Shown here piece after piece: positions 1 to 6,874 of a stretch of 45,875 bases of DNA. Position 1 is the stretch's first letter. Every line of letters begins with the position of its first letter. Below the pieces are notes generated by a model. That model was not told where the DNA came from and searched no databases. It saw only the letters and a list, made by a program, of their open reading frames with translations. Location of the stretch: NCBI GenBank assembly GCA_013415695.1, contig JAAEEP010000015.1, positions 1 through 45,875 on the forward strand. The letters are read 5' to 3'. Source of the DNA: Methanomassiliicoccales archaeon. GTDB taxonomy: Archaea > Thermoplasmatota > Thermoplasmata > Methanomassiliicoccales > JAAEEP01. A program made the translations under genes and the position numbers.

Positions 1-153
1 TTGGTTCTCCGCCTCACCTCCCATCAGAATCAGGGCTCCGGCTATCGCCGCCACAACAATAATAATGACGACAATGGCCGCGATGACCTTGGTCATCGAG
101 CCTCCGCCGCCGCCCCGCTCTTCAGGAAGGGGTATTTCGCCTTCACCTTCCAT
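1..153 (-). CDS. Membrane-anchored protein, N-terminal fragment (runs off the window)
   Basis: Only the first 51 codons are present. The start ATG (151–153) follows an AGGAGG ribosome site at 161–166 by a short spacer. The protein opens with about 18 acidic and Gly-rich residues (a run of five Gly), followed by one strong hydrophobic segment rich in Ile, Val and Ala, and then a Gly/Glu stretch. This suggests an N-terminal membrane anchor with the bulk of the protein outside the cell, as in archaeal solute-binding proteins or other exported proteins. The function cannot be told from this fragment. Confidence 0.7.
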   Translation of the reverse strand, partial: MEGEGEIPLPEERGGGGGSMTKVIAAIVVIIIVVAAIAGALILMGGEAENQ

Positions 154-212
154 TAGCTTTCCTCCTTTATCCGTATATTATAGGATAAACTAGATTTTGT
201 AACAGTTCGTTG

Positions 213-222
213 CTATATATAG
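213..222 (-). promoter_or_regulatory. TATA box for the leftward membrane-anchored gene
   Basis: The sequence CTATATATAG lies about 60 bases upstream of the start codon at 153, which would place transcription initiation near 185–190 and leave a short leader carrying the AGGAGG site. The remaining bases between 223 and 405 are AT-rich and show no gene. Confidence 0.45.
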
Positions 223-405
223 ATTGTGGATTTGTCTGGACACTGGGCAATTCAATTTACATTCTTTGGAAGTTTTTCTTAAATTCCTCGATGTTTTTGG
301 ACAATTTGTCCAAAATAATAAGACGAGTTAGATTTTAGACACCATCCTTAGAAATATGCTATCGATTAAATCTCGGATATTGTAATTAATTGACCGATAA
401 TAATC

Positions 406-1068
406 TCATATGATCTCTAACTCTACTTGGTCTGTTCCTTGAAGGATCATTTTCTTCGCCCACACCAGCTTCCTTATCTTCTCTTTGGACTTCCTTCCCT
501 CTTTCTCTCGAGGATTTTCGAAATCGAATCCAACGAGGATTATTCTACGAACACCGAAGTGGAGAGCCATCATCACGGCTCTATCACCATCTGTGAATCC
601 CCCGAAATTGAACAGATTGCCGAATGGTCTGCACTGGACCGTTGGAGTGATCAATCCTGGAAAAAGGGGGAGATGCTCGCTCACTGAATACATATTGTCT
701 CCATGAGCATGGATGACGGCTATGCTTCCCTGAACATTGGACTCGATCTCGTCCTCGATATTTCCATCGAGGTCGGTCACGATGATTTCAGGAATCACTC
801 CGATATCCAATAGAGATGAGGTGGCACCATCAGCCGATATGACAGTCCCCTCAAGTTTGGCCCTTTCCAAGGCTTCCTCCAGATCCGGTCCGTGACCAAT
901 TATTGTGGCCGTCTCACAAAACCTTCTGCAGAGACATTCGATTCCGCATATCCTATCCCTCGGGCAGAGCGAATCGAGAAGTCTTGCAGCCTCAATATCC
1001 CTCACAGGATCATATCCCATATCCTTCAGGATATCATGGTAGATGGGCTCCCACTCTTCGAATTCCAT
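406..1068 (-). CDS. mptE: 6-hydroxymethyl-7,8-dihydropterin pyrophosphokinase, MptE-like (DUF115)
   Basis: A protein of about 220 aa with the archaeal MptE/DUF115 pattern: an N-terminal helix region (EFEEWEPIYHDIL), then GHGPDLEEAL, ISADGATSSLLD, PEIIVTDLDG, HAHGDN, FGGFTDGDRA and ILVGFDFE. In methanogens MptE transfers pyrophosphate from ATP to 6-hydroxymethyl-dihydropterin on the way to tetrahydromethanopterin or folate-type C1 carriers. I chose the ATG at 1068 because AGGTG lies six bases upstream. A GTG three codons earlier directly abuts the stop codon of the upstream DUF373 gene. The two genes are co-directional and probably co-transcribed. The family assignment is firm; the exact pterin made by this organism is not known. 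Confidence 0.88.
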   Translation of the reverse strand: MEFEEWEPIYHDILKDMGYDPVRDIEAARLLDSLCPRDRICGIECLCRRFCETATIIGHGPDLEEALERAKLEGTVISADGATSSLLDIGVIPEIIVTDLDGNIEDEIESNVQGSIAVIHAHGDNMYSVSEHLPLFPGLITPTVQCRPFGNLFNFGGFTDGDRAVMMALHFGVRRIILVGFDFENPREKEGRKSKEKIRKLVWAKKMILQGTDQVELEII

Positions 1069-1077
1069 CGAGCACAC

Positions 1078-2229
1078 CTAATCTATGGACTCTGCTGCCT
1101 CGGAGATCTCCTTCTCATCTTCTTCTATGCGTCTGGACATGGAGCGGAGGGAGGTGTTAAGCAGTCCGCCAAAGACCCCCAACAGGAAGCCTGTCATCAT
1201 CTCGAGTATGATGATGCCCTCATCGTAGTTGCGATATCCCAGGAAGAACTCTGTCGCGTCAAGGGCGCCCTGAAGGATGAAGGCGATGGCGAACACCGTC
1301 ACCGAAAGTACCAGGTATGTCCAGTATACCTTCCCCCTTGAAAGGTAGTTGTTCAGGAACCTGCCAGTTTCGTAGCAGAAGATGGCGAAAGCCCACATCC
1401 AGAGATTCGCGGATACGAATACGATTATCTGGAGGAATATGTCCGCATCTGGATCGGATAGGGCTGTGTCAACTCCGTATGCTAGGCCAGCGATAATCAG
1501 AACCACTGTCAGCACTGCGAACGGAATCATCTGGCTTCCAGATCTTACGGCCTTTCCAGCCCTTCTGGACCAATTGCGAGCTCTATCGACTACTCTGTAG
1601 GCATAGAAGATAAGGTATATGCCAAGTACCAATGTTATGGTGCCTCCGGCCATCTCTGATATCGTCCCTGGGTCCCAGTCCGTGTAGAGCTGGAATAGCT
1701 TAGGCATCAGTGAGAAGAACCCAAACAAGGCCAGGATGAGGCCGATTGGGGTGAGGATTCTCTTCCTCATCTTATCATCCTGGAGGGTCTTGAGGATGAT
1801 GTAATAGGTACCCTCGACACTCGGCGCCTGCTTCACGAACACCTTTCTTACGGAGTCGACCTTCACCCTTGAGGAGATGATGGGATAGATGTACTCGTCC
1901 TCTGCCCCATCGCTGACCAGGATGACCCGTTCGGGCTTGACGACCTCTAGCACATTCTCCAGTTGGTTGGTTAGAGTCAGATCCGACTCGTACCCGACCT
2001 TGATATCTCCGCAGATGGTCGCAACCTCTACATCCATCCCTTTCTTCACCATTTCATCATACATACTGATGGCTGCCAATAGGGTGTTGGTGTCTGAATC
2101 CTCGGCGTCCTTCAACCCTAGGGCCAGGGCTGCTTCGAGGTTATCCTCCCTTCCAATGAAAGGTCCGGAGAGCCCCGCCTTCTCGCCGAAGTCGTTGTCT
2201 CGGTCCACAGAGAGAACCAGGATCGTCAT
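1078..2229 (-). CDS. DUF373 family integral membrane protein
   Basis: About 383 aa. The N-terminal 150 residues form a soluble alpha/beta region with the DUF373 signatures LSVDRDND, GREDNLEAALALGL, DAEDSDTNTLLAAI and ILVSDGAEDEYI. The C-terminal half has about five to six hydrophobic segments, and the tail is acidic. DUF373 is widespread in Euryarchaeota and has no established function. The conserved Asp-rich motifs suggest a nucleotide or metal site, which is inference. The ATG at 2229 is chosen over an upstream TTG because the conserved strand TILVLSVDRD starts there. An A/T-rich box near 2263–2274 fits a promoter with a short leader. The stop codon sits directly against the mptE start region. 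Confidence 0.85.
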   Translation of the reverse strand: MTILVLSVDRDNDFGEKAGLSGPFIGREDNLEAALALGLKDAEDSDTNTLLAAISMYDEMVKKGMDVEVATICGDIKVGYESDLTLTNQLENVLEVVKPERVILVSDGAEDEYIYPIISSRVKVDSVRKVFVKQAPSVEGTYYIILKTLQDDKMRKRILTPIGLILALFGFFSLMPKLFQLYTDWDPGTISEMAGGTITLVLGIYLIFYAYRVVDRARNWSRRAGKAVRSGSQMIPFAVLTVVLIIAGLAYGVDTALSDPDADIFLQIIVFVSANLWMWAFAIFCYETGRFLNNYLSRGKVYWTYLVLSVTVFAIAFILQGALDATEFFLGYRNYDEGIIILEMMTGFLLGVFGGLLNTSLRSMSRRIEEDEKEISEAAESID

Positions 2230-2420
2230 CCATCTTTCCAATCCCGATTCTATCTATTTGAAGCTTTTTATCTAATTCCTCACGTGGCCACCTAAAATTT
2301 CGACTCTTCACTCATTATCCAACTCGATCCTTCTCTCCAGAGTCATCGAATGGATTATCATTAATCTCAAGTTCGAAAAAAAAGGTTAAATGTATTGACG
2401 GAGATGTTGCAGGGACGCTG

Positions 2421-3530
2421 ATGGAAGGAAGGTCAAGCTTCAAGGAGTGCCCTCGATGTGGGCTTAGGAACCGGTTATCCGCCACAAAGTGCGATTTCTG
2501 CGGTTATGAGTTCAAGGGCTCAAGTGAGGAGTGGTCCGATTACGTGGACATCCTAGAGAAGCTCAGCAAAGGGGACGAGGTCCGCCCGGTAGACGAGGAT
2601 CTTTCAAAGAAGATCGAGTCAACACTTGTTAAGAAAAGAGATGTTGAAGAGGTCATGGTTGAGGGATCGGCTGCTGCCGCTGGCATAGCGGTGATTGGGG
2701 GCAGAGAATCGATCGAGGAAGATCAGATCGTCACAGAGGTAGATGAACCCAAGGAGGTCGTAGAGTTCGTGGATTCCATGATCGAGGATGATACATCAGA
2801 ACCGATCTCCCGAGAGACAGAGGAACCTACTGCGGAAGTTGAGACCACAGAGGGGGCAAGCCTGGAGTATTTGGAGGAACTGATCTCCGATGAATCGGAA
2901 GCAATTCCAGAGGCCAAGTATTCGGAAAGGGATGAAAGACATGGTTTGGAAGCTGCGGCAGCCGCTGGTGCACTTGCCGCCAAAACGGCCGAACCAGAGG
3001 AACCGGAACTTGAGATTCCTGTAGAGCGAATGATGGAGGATGTTCCGGATATCGAAAAAGAATTGGCAACTGAAGAGATCCGTGAATTCAGTATAGAGCA
3101 ATACGCCGAGGAAGTACCTGAGTTCCAAGAAGAGATCGCAGTCGAGGAAGAGACCATAGAATCCTTTATTCCCGTTGAACTGGAGGAACCGGGTCCAGTG
3201 GAGATCGAGGAAACTCCACCTCAATCTGCTGAGACGGCAACGCCAGAATCACTTGTAGCTGTGGAGGGAGAAACAGATGAGGTGGAACTGACCGAGGGCG
3301 AAGAGGTCATTTCATCACCTTCACCCGCTATCCCATTCGCGGCATCTATGGGCGTAGGAGCCGTATTGTACTTGGCAGCAATGGGCGGTTATCTCTTCCT
3401 CTCTTTGGATGCGGCCTTGGTATGGGCATTGGCCATTCTTGGGTCAGTAATGATATTGTTCGGTTTCCGGCGCTTCTACGATGTCCTGCTTCCGGTGTCA
3501 GAGGCGCGAAAACGTAATGCGGGGCAATGA
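2421..3530 (+). CDS. Zinc-ribbon, acidic-linker, two-TM membrane protein
   Basis: A 369-aa protein. Residues 9–26 form a CPRC…CDFC zinc ribbon. A long, strongly acidic, low-complexity linker of about 270 residues follows, rich in Glu, Ser and Pro, and is interrupted by two short Ala-rich stretches (near residues 80–93 and 175–190). The C-terminus carries two hydrophobic helices (about residues 305–350) and a short basic tail. The likely topology is a cytoplasmic zinc ribbon tethered by a flexible linker to a C-terminal membrane hairpin. I do not recognise a named family. An AT-rich stretch ending in GGTTAAATG lies about 30 bases upstream. The zinc ribbon could bind a nucleic acid or protein partner, but nothing in the sequence identifies it. 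Confidence 0.8.
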   Translation: MEGRSSFKECPRCGLRNRLSATKCDFCGYEFKGSSEEWSDYVDILEKLSKGDEVRPVDEDLSKKIESTLVKKRDVEEVMVEGSAAAAGIAVIGGRESIEEDQIVTEVDEPKEVVEFVDSMIEDDTSEPISRETEEPTAEVETTEGASLEYLEELISDESEAIPEAKYSERDERHGLEAAAAAGALAAKTAEPEEPELEIPVERMMEDVPDIEKELATEEIREFSIEQYAEEVPEFQEEIAVEEETIESFIPVELEEPGPVEIEETPPQSAETATPESLVAVEGETDEVELTEGEEVISSPSPAIPFAASMGVGAVLYLAAMGGYLFLSLDAALVWALAILGSVMILFGFRRFYDVLLPVSEARKRNAGQ

Positions 3531-3620
3531 CCGTTTGCCCTTTTTCTGCAGCCTCACCTTGATATATCATCAGAATGTGATGTATCTACGTAGATTGAAT
3601 TCATAAATGGTGGTGATTGA

Positions 3621-4256
3621 ACGAGAATCGTCTGGCATGGTCATGCCTGCTTCGAAATAATTGGTACATCCACTTTGGTAGTGGACCCTCATGATGGTAA
3701 GTCCATCGGTATCAAGACGCCCGTTGTGAGGGCAGATGTTGTCCTGGTCAGTCATGATCATTTTGACCACAACTGTGCCAGGATCGTCAAGGGAGACTTC
3801 ACCAAGATCGCGGTCGAAGGCGAACGGCAGGTCGACGGGGTATTGGTGAAGGGTCTGAAGGCCTATCATGACGAGGTCCAGGGGGAAAGACGCGGGTCCA
3901 TTTTGATTTACCGTTTCGAGATGGACGACGTCTCCTTCTGTCACTGTGGGGATCTAGGGCACACATTATCCAAGGAGCAGGTGGAGGCTTTGACACCAAT
4001 AGATGTGCTCTTCGTACCAGTTGGTGGAGTGTTCACTATCGACGGAGAGGCTGCACAGGAGATAGTAAGTCAGTTGAAGCCCAAAATCGTGGTCCCTATG
4101 CATTTCCGTGTAGGGGGTCTGTCACTTTCAATACAGACGCTGGATCCCTTCCTGAAAGATATCAGCGAGGAAAAGATATTCAGGGTAGGGAACGAGGTTG
4201 ACATCCTACCAGAAGATCTTCCGACTGAAACGGAGTACTGGGTATTCTGTCTTTAG
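3621..4256 (+). CDS. Metallo-beta-lactamase-fold hydrolase (UPF0173-like), apparent ACG start
   Basis: About 211 aa, the usual size for small stand-alone MBL hydrolases of the UPF0173 type. The motifs are in order: WHGHACFEI (residues 5–13), SHDHFDH (about 44–50, the HxHxDH zinc motif), CHCGDLGH, and PMHFR near residue 160. The first in-frame ATG/GTG/TTG is a TTG at 3675, but starting there would remove the first beta strand and HGHACFEI, which the fold needs. An in-frame TGA immediately precedes ACG at 3621, so translation cannot begin further upstream. ACG lies behind GGTGGTGAT (3609–3617), a near match to the archaeal ribosome site. Family membership is clear; the substrate is unknown. A TATA-like box (GATATATCAT, 3561–3570) lies upstream. 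Confidence 0.82.
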   Translation, partial: TRIVWHGHACFEIIGTSTLVVDPHDGKSIGIKTPVVRADVVLVSHDHFDHNCARIVKGDFTKIAVEGERQVDGVLVKGLKAYHDEVQGERRGSILIYRFEMDDVSFCHCGDLGHTLSKEQVEALTPIDVLFVPVGGVFTIDGEAAQEIVSQLKPKIVVPMHFRVGGLSLSIQTLDPFLKDISEEKIFRVGNEVDILPEDLPTETEYWVFCL

Positions 4257-4274
4257 AATATGCCTTGATTATTA

Positions 4275-4934
4275 TCAAATGAAACCCAGGCTGTCCTCGA
4301 CCCTGCCTAGCTCTATAGGCGTGCTTCTAGAACCTATTGCAGCACCCTTGGTGTTGGCGATCATACAAGCCCCCACCAATGCTGCTCCGTAGTTCAAGGT
4401 ACCCAGGGAAGCGGGAACCTTGAACAGTCCACTCAGCATCTTCAACTCAGCCTCAGATGTCTTGGGATGGCAGAGAATTCCCTTATTCGTGACCACGCAT
4501 GCAGACCCCACAGTGTTCGAGCCAGCAATCGTTCCCTGTACAGTCTCAACCTGAAGTGTTCTCTCGATACCTTTTATAGCCTTCTTTCCAAGCCTGGGAT
4601 TGACTAGGGCGGCGTTATCGTTTACCAGAATGTTGTTCCCAGCAGCGTTCAACCTGTCGTCCAGTCGGGCGACTGGGACATGTTTTTCGATCACTTCGAG
4701 CTCCCGATCATTGGCCATTCCCGAGACCATCGCTCCGTAGGAATTGACGGCCATGAGGGAACCGATGATATTGGCACCTGCAATAGAGGTCTTTTCCACC
4801 GCGACCTCCAGGCAATCCTCTATATCCTGAATAAGTGATTTTGCCGAGTCGAGTGGTACTAGAGAGAAGCACTCGTTCGCCACTGAATAGACACCGATGT
4901 ACGGGTTGCCATCGTAGCTAGAGAGCTTCATCAT
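4275..4934 (-). CDS. eif6: Translation initiation factor 6 (aIF6)
   Basis: A 219-aa protein, full length for archaeal IF6. It shows the repeated five-fold pentein motifs typical of the family: NPYIGVYS at the start, IAGANIIGSLMAVNSYGAMVS, NDNAALVNPRLG, GTIAGSNTVGSACVVTNKG and LVGACMIANTKGAAIG. aIF6 binds the 50S subunit at uL14 and blocks premature joining with 30S. It is the last gene of the classic archaeal block eS19–PDCD5–eL39–eL31–aIF6, and a GGTG site precedes its start. It converges with the MBL hydrolase gene with 18 bases between the stop codons. Confidence 0.97.
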   Translation of the reverse strand: MMKLSSYDGNPYIGVYSVANECFSLVPLDSAKSLIQDIEDCLEVAVEKTSIAGANIIGSLMAVNSYGAMVSGMANDRELEVIEKHVPVARLDDRLNAAGNNILVNDNAALVNPRLGKKAIKGIERTLQVETVQGTIAGSNTVGSACVVTNKGILCHPKTSEAELKMLSGLFKVPASLGTLNYGAALVGACMIANTKGAAIGSRSTPIELGRVEDSLGFI

Positions 4935-4950
4935 GTGGTTGCACCAGTGG

Positions 4951-5214
4951 TCATTCCTCGGCGAGTGAGACCTCGACGAGGCCGTCCTCGAACTTGATGG
5001 CCTTCACCCTGATGCTGGATGGGGGTTTCTGTATTCCCCTGGACCAGATCTTCTCATTAAGGGCTCCGTCTATCCAGACGTCATCCTCATCGGCCTTGAG
5101 ATGCCTGACCACGTACTCCCTGATCTCGGCGATAGCCCGCTTCGCTCGCCTGGTGCGGGGAACGGCCTTTGTCTTTCGAAGCGGGATGTTAAGAATCCTC
5201 TCTTCCTCTTCCAT
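4951..5214 (-). CDS. rpl31e: Large ribosomal subunit protein eL31
   Basis: About 87 aa starting MEEEERILNIPLRKTK, matching archaeal eL31: an N-terminal strand, a basic helix with RTRRAKRAIAEIREYV, and ADEDDVWIDGALNEKIWSRG. The ATG at 5214 is preferred over a GTG three codons upstream because family members start just before the NIPLRK strand. eL31 sits near the peptide exit tunnel of the 50S subunit. It lies between eL39 and aIF6 in the ribosomal block. Confidence 0.95.
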   Translation of the reverse strand: MEEEERILNIPLRKTKAVPRTRRAKRAIAEIREYVVRHLKADEDDVWIDGALNEKIWSRGIQKPPSSIRVKAIKFEDGLVEVSLAEE

Positions 5215-5232
5215 ATGACTCACGACTCGGGA

Positions 5233-5388
5233 TTACTTCTTAAGTTTATTCATTCTCCAACTCCTCCTCTTAGGATGGCGGAGGAACTGTCTGTTCGTCT
5301 TCATCATCACCCATGCGGGCACTCGTCTGTTCTGCTTGCCCGCCTTCAGGAGCCTCGACTTCATTGCGTGGGGCTTGTTCCTGGTCAT
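5233..5388 (-). CDS. rpl39e: Large ribosomal subunit protein eL39
   Basis: A 51-aa, very basic protein encoded from ATG 5388 to TAA 5233. It reads [20 protein letters not shown], continues through [12 protein letters not shown] and ends WRMNKLKK, the standard full-length archaeal eL39. The protein lines the peptide exit tunnel. Its start lies two bases after the PDCD5 stop codon, with GAGAGGAAATGATC acting as the ribosome site inside the end of that gene, so the two are translationally coupled. It is small enough to be missed by automatic gene callers. Confidence 0.96.
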   Translation of the reverse strand: MTRNKPHAMKSRLLKAGKQNRRVPAWVMMKTNRQFLRHPKRRSWRMNKLKK

Positions 5389-5390
5389 GA

Positions 5391-5732
5391 TCATTTCCTC
5401 TCGATAGTTATCTCGCGCTTCTGGGGTGCCAGCTTTCTTAGGATGGCTCTGAGCGTATCATCGTCGATTTCATGGTCAAGCCTTCCCGAGGAAGCAAGCG
5501 AAATAAGTTGATCCTCAACAAGTCTGGCCACTTCAGGATGGGCTATCTTGACCGTTCCCAGGCGCTCTCTGGCCTGAGGGGTCAGGATGCTCCGAAGAAT
5601 CGCCTGCCTCTGATCCTCGATACGCTTGGCCTGCTCTTCAGCGGCGGCCTGCTGGGCAACTTGATCATGCTGCTGCCTTTGGATCTCGGCGAGACGCCGT
5701 CTTCGAAGTTCTTGTAGCTCAGGATCCTCCAT
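5391..5732 (-). CDS. PDCD5-family DNA-binding protein
   Basis: About 113 aa. It has the PDCD5 layout: a charged N-terminal helix ([20 protein letters not shown]), a Gln/Ala-rich coil, [42 protein letters not shown] and a basic C-terminus. Archaeal homologues bind DNA weakly and always travel with eS19 and eL39; the in vivo role is uncertain. I chose the ATG at 5732, preceded by AGGGAGAG, rather than the TTG overlapping the eS19 stop codon. Confidence 0.93.
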   Translation of the reverse strand: MEDPELQELRRRRLAEIQRQQHDQVAQQAAAEEQAKRIEDQRQAILRSILTPQARERLGTVKIAHPEVARLVEDQLISLASSGRLDHEIDDDTLRAILRKLAPQKREITIERK

Positions 5733-5743
5733 GGGCTCTCCCT

Positions 5744-6172
5744 TCAATCGCTCAAAGTATCGTGGACCTCTTTGGCCACGTTATCCAGCAGGGATCGTCC
5801 CTTGGGGCTCACGACCCTGCCCTTGTTACTATCCCTGACAACCAAACCTGAGGACTCCAGCTGCATCATGCACTTTCGGGTAATAGAACCACTGCCTTTG
5901 ACTGCCTTATTGGGCTTCGAACCTCTGTCGGCATAGCCGCCATACTCCGCTGCAAGCCGGGAGGTCCCTATCGGCCCTTTCATGTATATCTTCCTCAGAA
6001 TGGACGCGGTCCGGATATACCACCAGTCCTCCTGAATGGGGGACCTCTCACGGTGCCTGCCGGTCTTGGCAAAGAACGCCCACTCAGGAGCCTCGATGGT
6101 CTCGAACTCCTTAAGCTTAGTGGCCGTCATCTCAATCAGTTTGTCAGGGGGAACATCATAGACGGTAACCAT
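5744..6172 (-). CDS. rps19e: Small ribosomal subunit protein eS19
   Basis: A 142-aa protein, full length. Motifs: VYDVPPDKLIE, APEWAFFAKTGRHRERSP, DWWYIRTASILRKIYM, GPIGTSRLAAEYGG and the winged-helix end QLESSGLVV…GRVVSPKGRSLLD. It assembles into the 30S head. It is the first gene of the ribosomal/aIF6 operon. GAGGTAG seven bases before the ATG serves as the ribosome site, and a good TATA box lies at 6234–6247. Confidence 0.97.
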   Translation of the reverse strand: MVTVYDVPPDKLIEMTATKLKEFETIEAPEWAFFAKTGRHRERSPIQEDWWYIRTASILRKIYMKGPIGTSRLAAEYGGYADRGSKPNKAVKGSGSITRKCMMQLESSGLVVRDSNKGRVVSPKGRSLLDNVAKEVHDTLSD

Positions 6173-6233
6173 CTAATCTACCTCAATTAGCATCATTACT
6201 GAATAGGCTATAGGCTGACCGCATTAACAAACT

Positions 6234-6247
6234 GCCTATATAAAAGG
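6234..6247. promoter_or_regulatory. Shared divergent TATA element between eS19 and UbiX genes
   Basis: GCCTATATAAAAGG reads as CTTTTATATAGG on the minus strand, close to the archaeal consensus, about 65–70 bases before the eS19 start. On the plus strand TATATAAA lies about 75 bases before the UbiX start. A single element may therefore serve both directions, with the ribosomal operon as the better match. Confidence 0.55.
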
Positions 6248-6316
6248 ATTGTGGGTCATGGAGCCTGATGGCCATTGCCGAAAGGATTGATATACCTTCC
6301 CAACTATCATGCAGGC

Positions 6317-6868
6317 GTGAGGTTCGTTCTAGCCATTACAGGTTCCTCAGGAATACCTTATGGAACGAGATTATTAGAGACCTTCCAAGGTGAGAGCGTA
6401 CTGGTGGTCTCCGATACGGCCAAGGGTATGTTGGAGATGGAGGCAGGGATCACCTACGAAGAACTGGCGTCCAAGGCGAACCATGTTTTTGACGATAAGG
6501 ATCTCTTCGCACCGATAGCTTCTGGCAGCTGCCGCTTCGATGGCATGGTGATCGCCCCATGCTCGGTTTCAACCATGAGCAAGGTGGCCAGCGGTATAGC
6601 GGACACCCTGATAACCCGAGCTGCCTCGGTGTGTCTGAAGGAGGGAAGGCAGTTGATACTTGTTCCCAGGGAAACACCTGTCACTGAAATCATTCTCGAG
6701 AACCAACTGAGGTTGGCCAGGGCCGGGGCTATGATCCTTCCCGCTTCTCCTGGATTCTATCATCGACCAAAAGACTTGGATGATATGATTGATTTCGTGG
6801 TCGGAAAGATATTGGATCAGATCGGACAGGACCATGCCCTCTACAAGCGATGGGGCGGCCTGGATTGA
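6317..6868 (+). CDS. ubiX: UbiX-like flavin prenyltransferase
   Basis: About 183 aa from the GTG at 6317, the usual length. It shows the flavoprotein/UbiX motifs: VLAITGSSGIPYGTRLLE at the N-terminus, an SDTAKG strand end, ASGSCRFDGMVIAPCSVSTM (FMN contacts), KVASGIADTLITRAA, RQLILVPRETP and MILPASPGFYHRP. UbiX prenylates FMN to make the cofactor of UbiD-family decarboxylases; no ubiD lies in the window. A TTG start 14 codons upstream is less likely because the added residues precede the conserved first strand. The gene converges with the MMPL exporter gene, with six bases between stops. Confidence 0.92.
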   Translation: MRFVLAITGSSGIPYGTRLLETFQGESVLVVSDTAKGMLEMEAGITYEELASKANHVFDDKDLFAPIASGSCRFDGMVIAPCSVSTMSKVASGIADTLITRAASVCLKEGRQLILVPRETPVTEIILENQLRLARAGAMILPASPGFYHRPKDLDDMIDFVVGKILDQIGQDHALYKRWGGLD

Positions 6869-6874
6869 AGCGGG

